DNA of 64,000 nt from contig CP137674.1 of the NCBI GenBank assembly GCA_037976565.1, forward strand, positions 1,951,690 through 2,015,689. Reading direction: 5' to 3'. The position numbers and the translations under genes were made by a program. Shown in pieces: positions 9,816 through 21,945 of the stretch. The notes under the pieces were generated by a model that worked only from the letters and a program-made list of their open reading frames with translations, was not told the DNA's origin and searched no databases. Position 1 is the stretch's first letter; each line of letters begins with the position of its first letter. Origin of the DNA: Mesocentrotus franciscanus (taxonomy: Eukaryota; Echinodermata; Echinoidea; Camarodonta; Strongylocentrotidae).

Positions 9816-11129
9816 TTTCATACATATGTACCTTCTCTGTTTCAACTTGATAAGTGTTCCTCAAATCTCCATTGTTGTGAAACACCACTCTACTTTTGCT
9901 TTGAAGGTATATATTGTGAAATATGATTCATTATCTGTTGATATCTATTATATTAAATAATTAAATCAAAATAGATCTATACCTGAATGTATCTCTTTAT
10001 ACTTTACTTTATACTTTATCCCATGTGTATGAGTGACAAGTAGAGATGAAGAATTATATCAACTTGTTTATCTCTTGTATACAATAAGTAATATCATGAA
10101 TTCGGTGATATATTTCTGCCATCTTTTGCTCTGTCATTTTTTTTTTTTCTTCAGTGTGCAATAATCATTATAATGTTAAGTGCATATATATGGAGAACAA
10201 CATATCTTCACATTATTTCGGCTATTTTTGGTTTGAAAGTATATACCATGGAATCTTATTTTGCTCTATATAGATCTATATACTGGATTATACACTAATT
10301 CTCAGAAAATCATATATATGGATCTGTATCCCAATATATCTTTTATAATTTATGCTGTGACCTTGATTATAGCTTGGATAAGAGTTCAGAGTAAAAACAA
10401 TATAATTGTGAATCAAAAACAATTTCTTTTTGTGTTCATCATTTTGCATTTTTTTAAATAAATATTATCAGTGTCATCAGTTTTATGGCATACTGCTCCA
10501 TGTGTCCTGTTGTTCACATATATCATGGGTTTGATGACACAGATATCATGGATTTGTTGACATCTGATGATGTATTTCTTATGTTTTCATTCTTCTGTTT
10601 TCATACTTCATATTTCTGGTTTTTATTGTTATTGTTGTTGTTCTGACCAAAGTACAAAATACATAGGTTTCACCATTTATTCTGAATATGGTAATCCAAT
10701 AATCCATCATGACTTCTACTAGCTTATAACTTTCCAAAAATATTATCTGGAAAAGGTATATATTTATTACTTTGTTGGAAAGTGTGATATACTTGACTTC
10801 TCTTGATCATCCCAATCTTCTATCTTATCCCATACATATACAGGGGTGCATATAAGTTTGTTGTTGTTTTGACTTGTTTATATTGTAATATTGTTATTGT
10901 TGTTTTTATGTGGTAAATCATGATGATGTTTTACAAACATAGTAATACCTACATTACTTCTGAAATATTTAGTTATGACTATGCAATCCTCTGCTATAAT
11001 ACTGCTTCAAATCTTAATACAAATGCATATACTGTCTTTCATACTACCCTAAACCGTACTCATGGCACTGACATGTGACCCTCTAGAAGATGTCGATCCT
11101 GACTTGTATATATATATAACTCTTCTGAG
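9816..11129 (+). other. Inter-ORF spacer of the LINE
   Basis: A 1.3 kb AT-rich interval between ORF1 and the first recognisable endonuclease codons. No coding signal was seen. Short TATA and ATT microsatellite-like patches occur. The spacer is long for this LINE group and could hide a decayed 5' portion of ORF2. Confidence 0.5.
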
Positions 11130-14039
11130 TCTTCATATTATCTACCTTCAGATTTTAATACAAAATTCTTATATGATTCATCTTTAAGTCTTATCCATTT
11201 TAATGCCCGAAGTTTACCAAAGAATTTTGAACATATTTCTCAATTTATGTCAATGATTAATCTTTCCTTTTCTTTTATAGCAATTTCTGAAACTTGGATA
11301 AACGAGGCAACCTTAATTAATTTCAATCTAGATGATTATAATTTTTTGAATGTAAACCGGATATATGGGCGAGGTGGTGGTGTTGCGTTATTTGTGAAAA
11401 AGATATACTTTATACTGTAAGGACAGATATCGTTTATAACCAAGAAACCAGTTTAACATGTGAATATTTGTTTATTGACTTTTTAGATAAAAACCGTAAG
11501 AGGTCTACTGTTGAGTCATTTATAGAAAGCCGGGATCAAATCATGAAATATTCCTTGAATTTTACAACAATGTTATTAACAAATTAAGTAATGAACATAG
11601 GCATATTTATATAACTGGAGATTTTAATATTGACTTATTTAAAGATGATGATACTGTTAATGAATTCCTTCGTCTTAACTCTGTACTTGGTATATTCCCG
11701 ATTATAAAAACCCCAACTCGTATTACATCAAGCAGTGCTACACTTATTGATAATGTATTCACGAATGTATTTGACTCAGATTTTGACTCAGGTAGTCTAT
11801 GTTCAGATGTTAGTGACCACTTACCCATTTTCCTAGTCTCTAAAAGCTCTAATACTAATACTCATCAACCTAGCTCAATTCGCTTTACTCGTAAATACTC
11901 AGATGATAATATAAGAAATTTTCAATATGATCTTTATAATGAAGAGTGGACTAATCTTTATAATATGACAAATGCTAATGACGCATATTCCTTTTTTATT
12001 AACCGTTTTACTCAATTGTTTGACAAAAATTTTCCTTTGTCAAAAACAAACAAACTAAAGAGGTATGAAAAAACCTTGGATAACAAAGTATTTATTAAGA
12101 TGCATAAAGAAGAAAAATCGTTATTTTAAACACTTTCTCCAAAACAATACATTGGATAATGAAAGAAAATACAAAAAATATAGAAATAAATTGAATAATC
12201 TGTTAAAGCATGCCAAAAAATCATATTTTTCTAACAGTTTAAAGTTATATAAAGATAATACTAAACAGACTTGGTCAGTTATAAACTCATTACTAAATAA
12301 GCCTAAAAATCTTTACCTGAATACTTTTTTTATGGAACTGAGAAAGTTTGTGATCCACAACATATAGCAACTGAATTTAATCAACATTTTATAAACTGTT
12401 CTAGACGGATAACCACATCAATGGTTAGTTCTCATACCGATACTTCTTTTAAGGATCATCTGACTGGTTTTATCAACAATTCTATTTTTTAAATCCTATA
12501 ACAGAAAATGAAGTTATACAAATTAGTAATTCACTACACAACAGTAATTCTGTTGGATTTGATAATCTTAGTACTAACTTAATGAAAAAAATTATATTTT
12601 ATATTGTACAGCCAGTAGTATTTATATTTAATCTCTCTCTTTCTACAGGCTTAGTCCCAGATAAACTAAAAATAGCTAAAATAACCCCTGTATTTAAAAA
12701 GATGACCCTCATAAATTTGATAATTATAGGCCCATATCTATTCTGCCGTCTATATCAAAGTTGTTAGAAAAATGTATCTATAACCGATTATATTCATTTT
12801 GCTTTAATAACAAAATTCTCACGGATTCACAATATGGCTTTAGGAAAAATCACTCTACTACGCATGCTTTAATAGAATTACAAGATAAAGTTTTGTCAGC
12901 AATTCATACCAATAAATTTTGCATAGGAATTTTTATGGACCTTTCTAAAGCCTTTGATATTGTTGATCATGGAATACTTTTGTCAAAATTAGAACACTAT
13001 GGGATTAGGGGCTTACCACTATCTTGGTTTGAAAGTTATCTTTCTAATAGATCTCAATATGTAGTTTATAATAACAATTCCTCAAATTTTTCTCCTATTA
13101 CACACGGTGTACCACAAGGTTCTATCCTAGGTCCTCTACTGTTTTTAATTTACATTAATGATCTCACACATTCTTCTGACAAATTTAATTACATTATGTA
13201 CGCTGACGATACCACTTTAATTTACACCCAACCTAACACTCATAACTTACAAAATAACATCAATACTGAATTAGACAAAGTAACAAAATGGTTCAAATCA
13301 AATAGATTGTTGATAAATCCTAGTAAAACAAATTACATTACTTTCTTCCATAGGCAGTCAAATTCCACTAATTTGCTTGATAATTTGTTTATAAAAATAG
13401 ATGAGGTTCCATTAAATAAGGTTAAAAGTGTTAATTTTCTTGGTGTTAATATTGATTATAATATGCAATGGGACACTCATGTAAATAAAGTCACTCAAAA
13501 GGTATCTAAATGTATTGGTATATTATACAGATTAAAAGACTCGCTCCCACCCTCAGCATTAATACTACTTTATAATTCATTCATGCTCTCATATTTAAAT
13601 TATTGTGTTGCTGTTTGGGGTAATTGTAGTCGAACTAAATTAGATAAATTATTTAAATTGCAAAAAAAAAGCCCTTCGCATATGCCTGGGATGTCATTTT
13701 TGTGCCCATTCTGCCCTACTGTTTAGAAAATTGAAATCTCTTAATATTTTTGATTTGTACTATTACTCCATTGCCATCCTTGGCTTCTTTTACTTTCAAA
13801 ATAAATTACCCGTTAATATTTTTCAGATGTTCACTCTTAATTACCAGATACATAATCACAATACCCGTTTTAAAGATTCTTTTCACTTATGGCCAGTAAA
13901 AACAAATAAGGTAATGAAATCAGTACGACATAATTTCCCTGTGATTTGGAACTCCATTCCTAAAGATATCTCTAGATGCAAGTCAGTTAATTCTTTCAAA
14001 AAAAAGTTGAAGCAGTTTCTTTATCTCAAATATGTATAG
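11130..14039 (+). pseudogene. LINE ORF2, endonuclease plus reverse transcriptase, frameshifted
   Basis: The endonuclease part shows SLIHFNARSLPKNFE, AISETWI, GRGGGVALFV, YITGDFNIDLF and SDHLPI. The reverse transcriptase part shows a thumb-proximal region ending TPVFKK, then YGFRKNHSTTHA, FMDLSKAFDIVDHGIL, HGVPQGSILGPLLFLIYIND and the catalytic YADD, followed by LNYCVAVWGNC. These are Jockey/CR1/L2-group signatures. The frame changes near 11400, 11515, 12060, 12330, 12490, 12700 and 13660, several at A or T runs, so no single protein can be made. The longest open piece (12761-13726) carries most of the reverse transcriptase palm. The C-terminal piece (13731-14039) contains the HNHNTRF motif common in this group. 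Confidence 0.88.
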
Positions 14040-14324
14040 TTATTTATCTTTTGTTTATATTTGTGTTACATGTTTTTTATTTTATTTTTTTGTATTTTGT
14101 TGTTTTGTTTTTTTTGTTTTTTTGTTTTTTTCTTCTTATCTTTGCTTTATATTATGCTATGAATGCTTTGGGAACTACGCTTGTACAAGGCCTATGGGCT
14201 TTATTTATGTAGTTCCCCATTTCATTTTCTAAATATGTTTATGAATTATTTTGTATCTTTTGTATCAATGTAATTTTTTAACCGAGAATGAAATAAATGA
14301 GAATTGAATTGAATTGAATTGAAA

Positions 14325-14760
14325 TACTCGACACCCGGTTATTTCAAAAATAAAATAAAACAAAACAAAACAAAAGATTAACTTTAAAACTAAGGCTCCA
14401 CCATCTTCCAAACTATAAGACCCTGTGATAAAGCATGGGTTTAGAGCGTAGTCTTTACCCAAGACCCGTTTATTTCAAAACTTTTTAAAAATCTTCAAAA
14501 CTAAGACCCCATCATCTTATTCCTGTGGAAGAACATGAGTATTGAGCGTAGTCTCTCCTCCAGACCCGGTTATTCAAAAAAATAAAAAAAAAAAAAAAAC
14601 AAAAACAAAACAAAACCAAACAAAACATAAAAAAAACCTTTTAAACTAAGACCCCACCATCTTCCAAACTAAGACCCGGTAATAAAGCATGGGATTAGAG
14701 CCTAGTCTTTACTTCAGACTCGGTTATTTAAAAAAAATGACAAATCTTCAAACTAAGGGG
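14325..14760 (+). repeat. Tandem repeat of about 225-250 bp, right part
   Basis: This continues the array seen at 8453-8743. The phrase ATAAAGCATGGG recurs near 14430 and 14681, with AGACCCGGTTATT between. The period is lengthened to about 250 bp here by a poly-A/CAAAA stretch near 14576-14635. Confidence 0.8.
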
Positions 14761-14889
14761 AGCCTTCCAAAGTTGCGACTGTGCCCCGACGCGTCGGGGC
14801 GCAGAGCAGGATATGAGAACAAAGGAGGCGTCTTTCTGCGCCCATTTGCGCCCATTTGCGCCGGGTACGAGAGGACGCAATTTGGTTTC

Positions 14890-15985
14890 CAGCTCATTAA
14901 AATCTGGCTATTGTTTGGAGTTTCATTGTTACGAGATTGCCCCGCCGCGGCGGGTCCCGGCGAAGCACTTGACATTTGTGAATGGGAGCTAAAACTTTGA
15001 AAAGCTTTCGCGCCCGGTCCGGCGACTCTGAAAAGATTTACTTTGGCTACTGATTTGTTTTAATATTATTTTACGTAGATGACATTGGTTACAATTTTTG
15101 TTTTTATTGTTTATTTCCCTCTCAACATCGGAGTTCTGTAGGCGTCAATGTTGGCATGATTGTTCATTATTTCATCTCCTCCTGTTCTGTCCATGATTGT
15201 GTTCAATATCAATTTTAATACAAATTGATCTGTTCACGAAAAAAATATTATTTTATACTTGCCCAACTCTCTCTGACATTGTTTTCCTCATGCATGTTTT
15301 GACACTGTATTTGTTTCATATTACATTAAATTTGTGTATATTTCTTTTTCTAGCGATGTTATCGCATGTTTCGGTTTTCTTGTTTTGTTTTCTTAAATTT
15401 TCGTTTATTTTTCGTTGTATCTTGTAAACCGTTCCGTCGTATGATCATTATAAATCATATAATTGTATCGATCATCAATCTGTTATTTCAATACATAGGT
15501 CCTTTAAATCTACGTAAAATTAGAGAACGTATTTTTAAATCCGTGATTTTGAAAATGATACTTAATCAAGAACGTCGTAATTACTTTCTCCTTGAAATGA
15601 ATTTATAGAGCGTTTTATATGTCTTACGATTTTTTTTTAAATGCTAATTATATCCGTATTGTCATGAACATCATCAATATATTTCGTTAGAAAGAAGACG
15701 CTCATTTTCAGAATGTTGTTTCTTTGCAAAACACTAATGTTACGAACAAAATTAAATACACCGTACCCGTATCATCGGGGAAATCGCAAAACTCCCAGGA
15801 GATTATCAATTGCAAATCAACATAGTAAATTATGCCTAAATCGTAAGAATAGAGCATGCATTAAAAAGAAGAGCGTTACCAGGAAATTGATGTTTGAAAT
15901 TTCACGTCGATCATTTCAAGAAGAAATTAGTTTTTCATTCTGTTCCAAAGAAATTTTATCAAATATTTCTTTGCGAAGAAGGGGT
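14890..15985. repeat. Diverged tandem duplication, unit 1
   Basis: Starting at AAAATCTGGCTATTGTTTGG, this segment is collinear with 16510-17755 over more than 1 kb. Matching landmarks include ACTTTGGCT-x-CTGATTTGTT, GGCATGATTGTTCATT, ATGTTTTGACAC, CTCCCAG followed by GAGATTATCA, and AATATTTCTTTGCGAAGAA. Divergence is substantial, with indels. There is no open reading frame and no recognised family. Confidence 0.75.
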
Positions 15986-16509
15986 TACAGCCGCGGCCAG
16001 TTTTAGATCTAGGTCATTGTTGTGAAGAAATAAAATACGTATATATTGTGCTAAATTGGGGCCACGTGGTATCGAAAGAGCGTAGTGCGTTCTAGAACAA
16101 ATACAGGCCATGGCAATTCGTTGATTTGCTTCTCGTAACATTGTTACAGAACTGTCTCGCTGTCTAAATAAGGATCCATCCCGGGGATCCATCAGGCATG
16201 TGTTGGTATCAAGTAGTAGATGGAATTTATAATGATTGCGTTATTTTGGGCCATTGATTTTTTTTTGGCTAGCCCTTATTCTTCTAGTTCTACTAGGTTA
16301 TCGAGAAACACAAATAATGTTGATATTTTCCGCAATCCCTTTAGCGCCGAGGGTAGAAAAGCCTATAGAAAAGTCAGCTGGACAATAGCAATTTAATGTT
16401 GGTCGAACAATCAGGGAGAAATACTGGACAAACGGGTACACGATATTAGCTCACGTCTTCAATATAACCAGGGAATCCTGATATAACTATTTAAGCACAT
16501 GCTCACAAT

Positions 16510-17755
16510 ATGAATATAAAATCTGGCTATTGTTTGGAGTCTCATCGTCACGAGATAACCCCGCCGGCGCACTTACCGGCGAAGCGCTTGACATTTTGTG
16601 AAAAGCTTTCGCGCCCTTTCGCGCCCTTTCGCGCCCGTTCCGACGCATTTAAGTTATTCCTGTATTAAATCCCCGCGTGTGTGTCCGCTCGTCTTGAAAG
16701 ATTTGACTATAAAAATATTCACTTTGGCTTCTGATTTGTTTAATTATTATTTGACGAATATGACATTGATTTAGATTGTTGTTCTGATTGTTTATTTCTC
16801 TCCCAACATCGAAGTTTTGTAGGCGTTAACGTTGGCATGATTGTTCATTTCTGTTCATGAATGTGTTCAATACTTGTATTATATTAATTTGTTCACGAAC
16901 AAAACAGAAACGATATGTATAATTGTATTCCTTCTGTATGTTTTGACACATTATTTGTTTCATATTGCATTTATTTTGTTTGTTTCCTTTAATGGTTGCC
17001 TGATATGTTTTGCAATATTTTCTTTCTCATATTGCAGCGAGTTTATCAGATGTTGTTCCGTTTTCTATTTTGTTTTATATTATTTTAGTTGTATATTGAA
17101 AAGCGTTCTGTCATCCGATCAAAATAGGTCATATATCTAGATCATCAATCTGTTCTTCCACATGCAAGAACGATTTAAAGAATAGAAACGTAGGTTCTCT
17201 AAATCTTCGCCAAATCAGCTATTGTATTTCAAAACCCGTGATTTAAAAATGATACTTATAATCAAGGACATTGTAAGATTCTCCTTGAAATAAGATTATA
17301 GGGCGTGTATAAATATGTCATACGAAACAAACAAACATCTGCTAATTAAAAATATTACAAAAATGATACCCGTATTGTCGGGAGCCTGCATCATCAAAAC
17401 GTTTCGGTAGATGGAAGACGCTCTTTTCGAAATGCACTCACCAAAATTCTGCTCGAATCATAAGGAACACTGTCTCCTGCAAAATCATAAAACTAATTTT
17501 ACGAAAAATGAATATCTGCATCATCGTGGAAATCGATATACTCCCAGAGAGATTATCATTTGCAAATCAACATTGTAAATTATGTTTGAATCGTATGGGA
17601 CCTTGAATGAACAGAGCATACCGATTTCAGAAGAAAAAACAGTGTTTATCGGACATGATGTTCGTTATTTCCACCTCGAACAATTCGAAATCGCTTATCT
17701 GTTCCAAACATGATATTCGATCGAATATTTCTTTGCGAAGAAACTGTATTGATGG
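16510..17755. repeat. Diverged tandem duplication, unit 2
   Basis: This is the second copy of the unit at 14890-15985, offset by about 1.6-1.75 kb. It contains a local run of TTTCGCGCCC repeated three times near 16607-16640. Unit 1 has a related GCGCCCATTT doublet near 14838. No coding capacity was seen in either unit, and the DNA between them (15986-16509) has no identified partner. Confidence 0.75.
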
Positions 17756-17829
17756 TGGCATTTGTCGTAACAATTTGTTGTCATCAATTGCTCGTGAGGT
17801 TTTGACGTTTCATATTTATTAGCTAGCGC

Positions 17830-18754
17830 TAGTAAAGTCTTTTTAACGTGCCCTGTATATAGTTATAAGGCCTGAACACGTCATGTTCACATTGGGTGTT
17901 ATATAGCATACGGATATTATAGTAACTGTAATTACATGTAACTTTTACAAGCACTTTGTTATTGCAACACAATGACAAAAGACAGCTCTTTGAGCAGCTA
18001 ATAGTTGTTGCGCCCATTGTTCCGCGCACATAGGCGGCTATTACCCTTTAATCACAATAGCACCCGACCCCTACCCACGCACACATACACAATCACCATA
18101 CTCGGAATAACCTATTGTAATCAATCAATATGAAAGTAAAATAAAGATGTTTACGCTTAGTGTTTGGATGTCACACTATCTACTGGATAGTCATAACCGT
18201 GTACAAAATCAATGTCAAGTGTTAGTGCATATCATTTTGCATTTTCACTTCATTACTTGGCCAAATTACATCCAATGAAAGGGATTTAGTAACATTACTT
18301 TGTGGACATAGCGGATCATACCAATACATATTTTATTAATCACCCATCACTTTTTGCAATTGTCAACAAAGTTACTAAATCCCTTTAACTTGGATTTTCT
18401 CACATTACCTTATCAGTGGGCATATTAGCTCACAATAATGTAGTTACTTGATCCCTTCGATAGTGCGTTTTTTCCATTGTAATTGCTGATTTGCAGAAAA
18501 TGCGTTCGAATAGAGCTGCGCTCAAATTTGTGAAGATATCGTTGCGTTTAGATCTATTTATTTTTCCATTAAACATATAGTATTGTACTTGTTCTATTCT
18601 TATCGATGTTAGTTATTCTATAGCTTTACATAATTATGAGAGGTTTTCACAATTATTGGTGACATCCTATATAATGAAATATTTATTATTAAACACGTAT
18701 TCGACTCCTTTGCGCAATTTGTCAAGAATTTTAAAACTTATACATTTGCACGTT
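17830..18754. other. Unassigned DNA with a 16-bp inverted repeat
   Basis: No gene was recognised. AAAGGGATTTAGTAAC at 18278-18293 is exactly inverted at 18371-18386, and weaker pairing extends on both sides (TCCAA/TTGGA, ACTTTGT/ACAAAGT). This suggests a small foldback element of about 120 bp. Confidence 0.6.
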
Positions 18755-19652
18755 ATAACCTCGATATGAAGATGGAAAACACGGTACGAGCGCCTGATGA
18801 TATCGAAATAAAAAGAATATTACTGTACAATAATTATAAAAAGTAAAATTGTTGAGTGTAAATAACGATTAAAAAAAAGAAACTGAAGAGGAATCCACAG
18901 CGGGGCGGTTGGTGTTGATCGTAGAGACAAATAGCATAATAATAAATAACAATACGTCCAACTCTCTCTCTCTCTCGTTTTCAAATTGTCATTTTCTATC
19001 TTCATCTCTCATAGTGTTTTCTGTTCCGTGATTTTTGATGAGATCGCGTTTCGACTTACTCCTAAATAAAATTAGATGATCATAATTATAACGTAGAACC
19101 AGATTTGACCCTATCTGAAATATTCATTCAAATATATAACAATCATTGAAAGATAAAGGAATAATACAAATGTGACTTAGTAAAATGTCACAGACGAAAA
19201 GATGACATGAGAAATGATTGTTTCTCTCTGTATGATGTCTTAATTTCTCTATATCTCTTGCTCGCTTTCTCAGCGCCATTTTCCATCTTCATCTTTGGTA
19301 CTGTTTTCCGTCCCAAAGTATTCCTTTCGATCTTGAGATAAATTATTATACCATAACCTCGATATGGAGAAGGAAAACACAGGACGAGCGCCTGATGATT
19401 CATATTATAAAAAGTAAAACTTTTAAATGTAAATCTGTGTTGCATCAAAATGATATGAAAAAAAGTTTATTATGCTATGATATTGACGTTACTTATATAC
19501 GTCGGACATAATACTTTAGCGAAAAGATATAAATAAACCCCAAAAAGTAACTAACAAAAAAAATCAGAGCTGGGGGTGATAGGAGATTCGGAGAGACAAA
19601 TATCATAATAATAAATACAGTACAGACTACGTCCATCTTTCTATCCCTCCTG

Positions 19653-19691
<39 letters not shown>

Positions 19692-21720
19692 ATTGTCTGT
19701 CTGTATGTCTGTCTTCTCTCTCTGTCTTTCTGTCAATGTCGTTTTCCATCCTTATCTTTCATGTTGTTTTCTATTCCGACATTTGCTAGTATGCCGGCAT
19801 CATTCCTACCTTGAGACAAATTATTATAACATTTCCTGATAATGTACACAAAATTATACCTTATATTTATTATAGGAAAGGAAAATAGAGAACGAGCGAC
19901 TGATAATGTAGAAATGAGAAGAATACTACTGTTTAAAAATTATAGAAAGTAAAAGTTTTTATTTTGAATGTAAATCTTTGTTGCGTCAAAATAAAATGAT
20001 ACCTTCATTTATGATATTGACAGAAATAATATACATCGGACATTATACTTTAGCACAAAAGGGTTATCTAGAAGAAGGTGGACAACATTATAAGAAAAGA
20101 ATAAAATTTTTCTTTTATTTATAAAAAAATAAATAGCAGAAATACCCTACCAAAACCGAAGAAATCTTGAAGAGGGAGACAAGAAAAATAAGTATGAAAA
20201 GGACACAACAAATTACAAAAAGGATAGGATTCTAGAGCGGAAGATGATAGGGAAACGTAATAGTTTGTAAGTATTGGCAAATTTTGACAAAGTATATACA
20301 AACAAAATGACACAGAAATATTTGAAAGTATTTTAGACCTATATAGAATATACGAAAAGATTTATGTCTTAGGCCCCTACAGCTAAGTTACGTAAGAGGA
20401 ACAATGAACGTGGCCAAGGGTAAAGTTCGTTGTCATGGTTGTAAACTCCAACAATAGAAGAACGGAACGGAAGTTACGTAAGAGGAACAATGAACGTGGC
20501 CAAGGGTAAAGTTCGTTGTCATAGTTGTAAACTCCAACGGAAGGAACGGGTTAACAAAGTTTTATTGACATGATAGGTTGAACGAGAACACAGATGGAGA
20601 CGAAGACAAATACATTAAATTCTTACGTTGTTTGCACTTCTTTCTTTATTGTTTCGTAACATATAATGAATCACTATATTTTCAATATCATTTATTTTCG
20701 AATAAACAAAAGACTACCAAGACTTGACGGCGATTAACTCCTTATTAGCCACACCCTTTAAAAAAACCACACTAAACGCGATGCGGAAATAAAACACACT
20801 GAGGCACAATGCCAATTTCACGAAAATCCTGACGTATTCAGAGAGGGAGGGGGAGGAGGGAGACAGAGAGAGAGACAGACAAACAGAGATAGATAGATAA
20901 ATAGATATAAAGAGAGAGAGAGAGATGATTGTGATGAATTATGATTTTGTTCTAATCTCTGTCATTTAAGCTCTTTCCATTAAAAACAAAACAAATCAAA
21001 TATGCGTACAAAATTCAATAAATATTTTATTGATACAGCAACCTCATATCAAAATAGGGTTCTAAGAGATGTATAGATAAAAAAAAATTAACAAAATTAA
21101 GCGGGAGGCAAAAACTAAAACAAAATGAATATTTCAAATTATGAGAAACGAAGTCGAAAGCATTCAAAGTAAATATATATTTTTGTCGAGAATAAAACAA
21201 TGTTCATCTCAAAATTCATTTCCCAAATAGTCCTATATTTGATTTGCACATTTAAAAGAAAGGTCATTTAGTGTAGATCATGACATAATGTTGGTCAGAA
21301 TATAGTTACAAAATGTGTCGAAAACCCATGTAAAACGAAGGTTTAGGCCTATTATGTATGGCTCGGTTGATAATCGGCCGAGCTTTAGCAGACGACAATC
21401 ATTGACAATGGGGAAATGAATGGAGGTATCGACCGATCTGCGCGTGCGGCGGTGCTTACGCAATTTGTATTGTGAGTGTATTAAAAGGAAAGACGTGAAG
21501 CTTCAGCAAAATAAGACGGCAATTTCCCTCCAAAAAACAGACCTTATTTTTGTATTGATGAACAAAACTTATATTTTTAGAAAGAAAAAGTCTGATCTTT
21601 AATTTTTACATTTACTAAAAATCACGAAAATGACTGAATGAGGCGCAATGAGCAATGAAAATAGAAAGCACCGCCAAATTTTCAATTACTGGCGATGTAA
21701 CCGAAATCGCTCCGTCACAG
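18755..21720. mobile_element. Truncated copy of the large piggyBac-like element
   Basis: This stretch is collinear with 32990-35961 and in many places nearly identical, for example across the shared AGAAATCTTGAAGAGGGAGA region and the doubled TTACGTAAGAGGAACAATGA motif. It lacks both outer ends of the copy at 32076-35997: the left 0.9 kb is absent, and the right side stops at CGTCACAG before the terminal inverted repeat. It contains (TC)n and (GA)n tracts but no coding sequence. Confidence 0.85.
20384..20552 (+). repeat. Two direct repeats of about 86 bp within the dispersed element
   Basis: GTTACGTAAGAGGAACAATG and the following sequence, including GTAAACTCCAAC, occurs twice back to back from 20384 and from about 20471. 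The same doublet is present in the other copy at 34584 and 34673, and a more diverged third member lies near 32426. Confidence 0.85.
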
Positions 21721-21769
21721 ATTTACACGACGAGTATGGAAGGCCGTTCGTGCCATTATTCGTTTGGGG

Positions 21770-21922
21770 CATACGTATGGAACGCGGCATACGTATGCAT
21801 CTGCCTTAGCAAACGTATGCTAATTGACCAATCGCCGCCTGTTATTTAGCAAACGTTTGCACAGTGCGATAGCATACGTATGCAAGTTTATTAGCAAACG
21901 TATGCCCGTTTCCATACGTATG
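21770..21922. repeat. Cluster of CATACGTATG-type palindromes
   Basis: Four perfect CATACGTATG decamers (starting at 21770, 21788, 21873 and 21913) alternate with two CAAACGTATG (21810, 21895) and one CAAACGTTTG (21850). All fall in 153 bp and are mostly framed as TAGC-A-A/T-ACGTATGC. They share an ACGT core. The cluster starts just right of the point where the truncated dispersed element ends. Confidence 0.85.
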
Positions 21923-21945
21923 CGCAGTATGCTAGTAAATTGATT

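Larger units (their letters stand above)
8744..14324 (+). mobile_element. Near full-length CR1/L2-like LINE retrotransposon
   Basis: This 5.6 kb element interrupts a tandem repeat whose phrases stop at 8743 and resume at about 14325, which sets both ends. Its order is a 5' leader of about 345 bp, ORF1 (9090-9815), a 1.3 kb spacer, ORF2 with endonuclease and reverse transcriptase (about 11130-14039), a T-rich 3' region and a terminal (AATTG)n tail at 14302-14321. Short tandem repeats at the 3' end are usual in the CR1/L2 group. A TAC trinucleotide at each junction may be a very short target duplication. ORF2 carries several frameshifts, so this copy is not autonomous, although ORF1 is intact. 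Confidence 0.85.
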
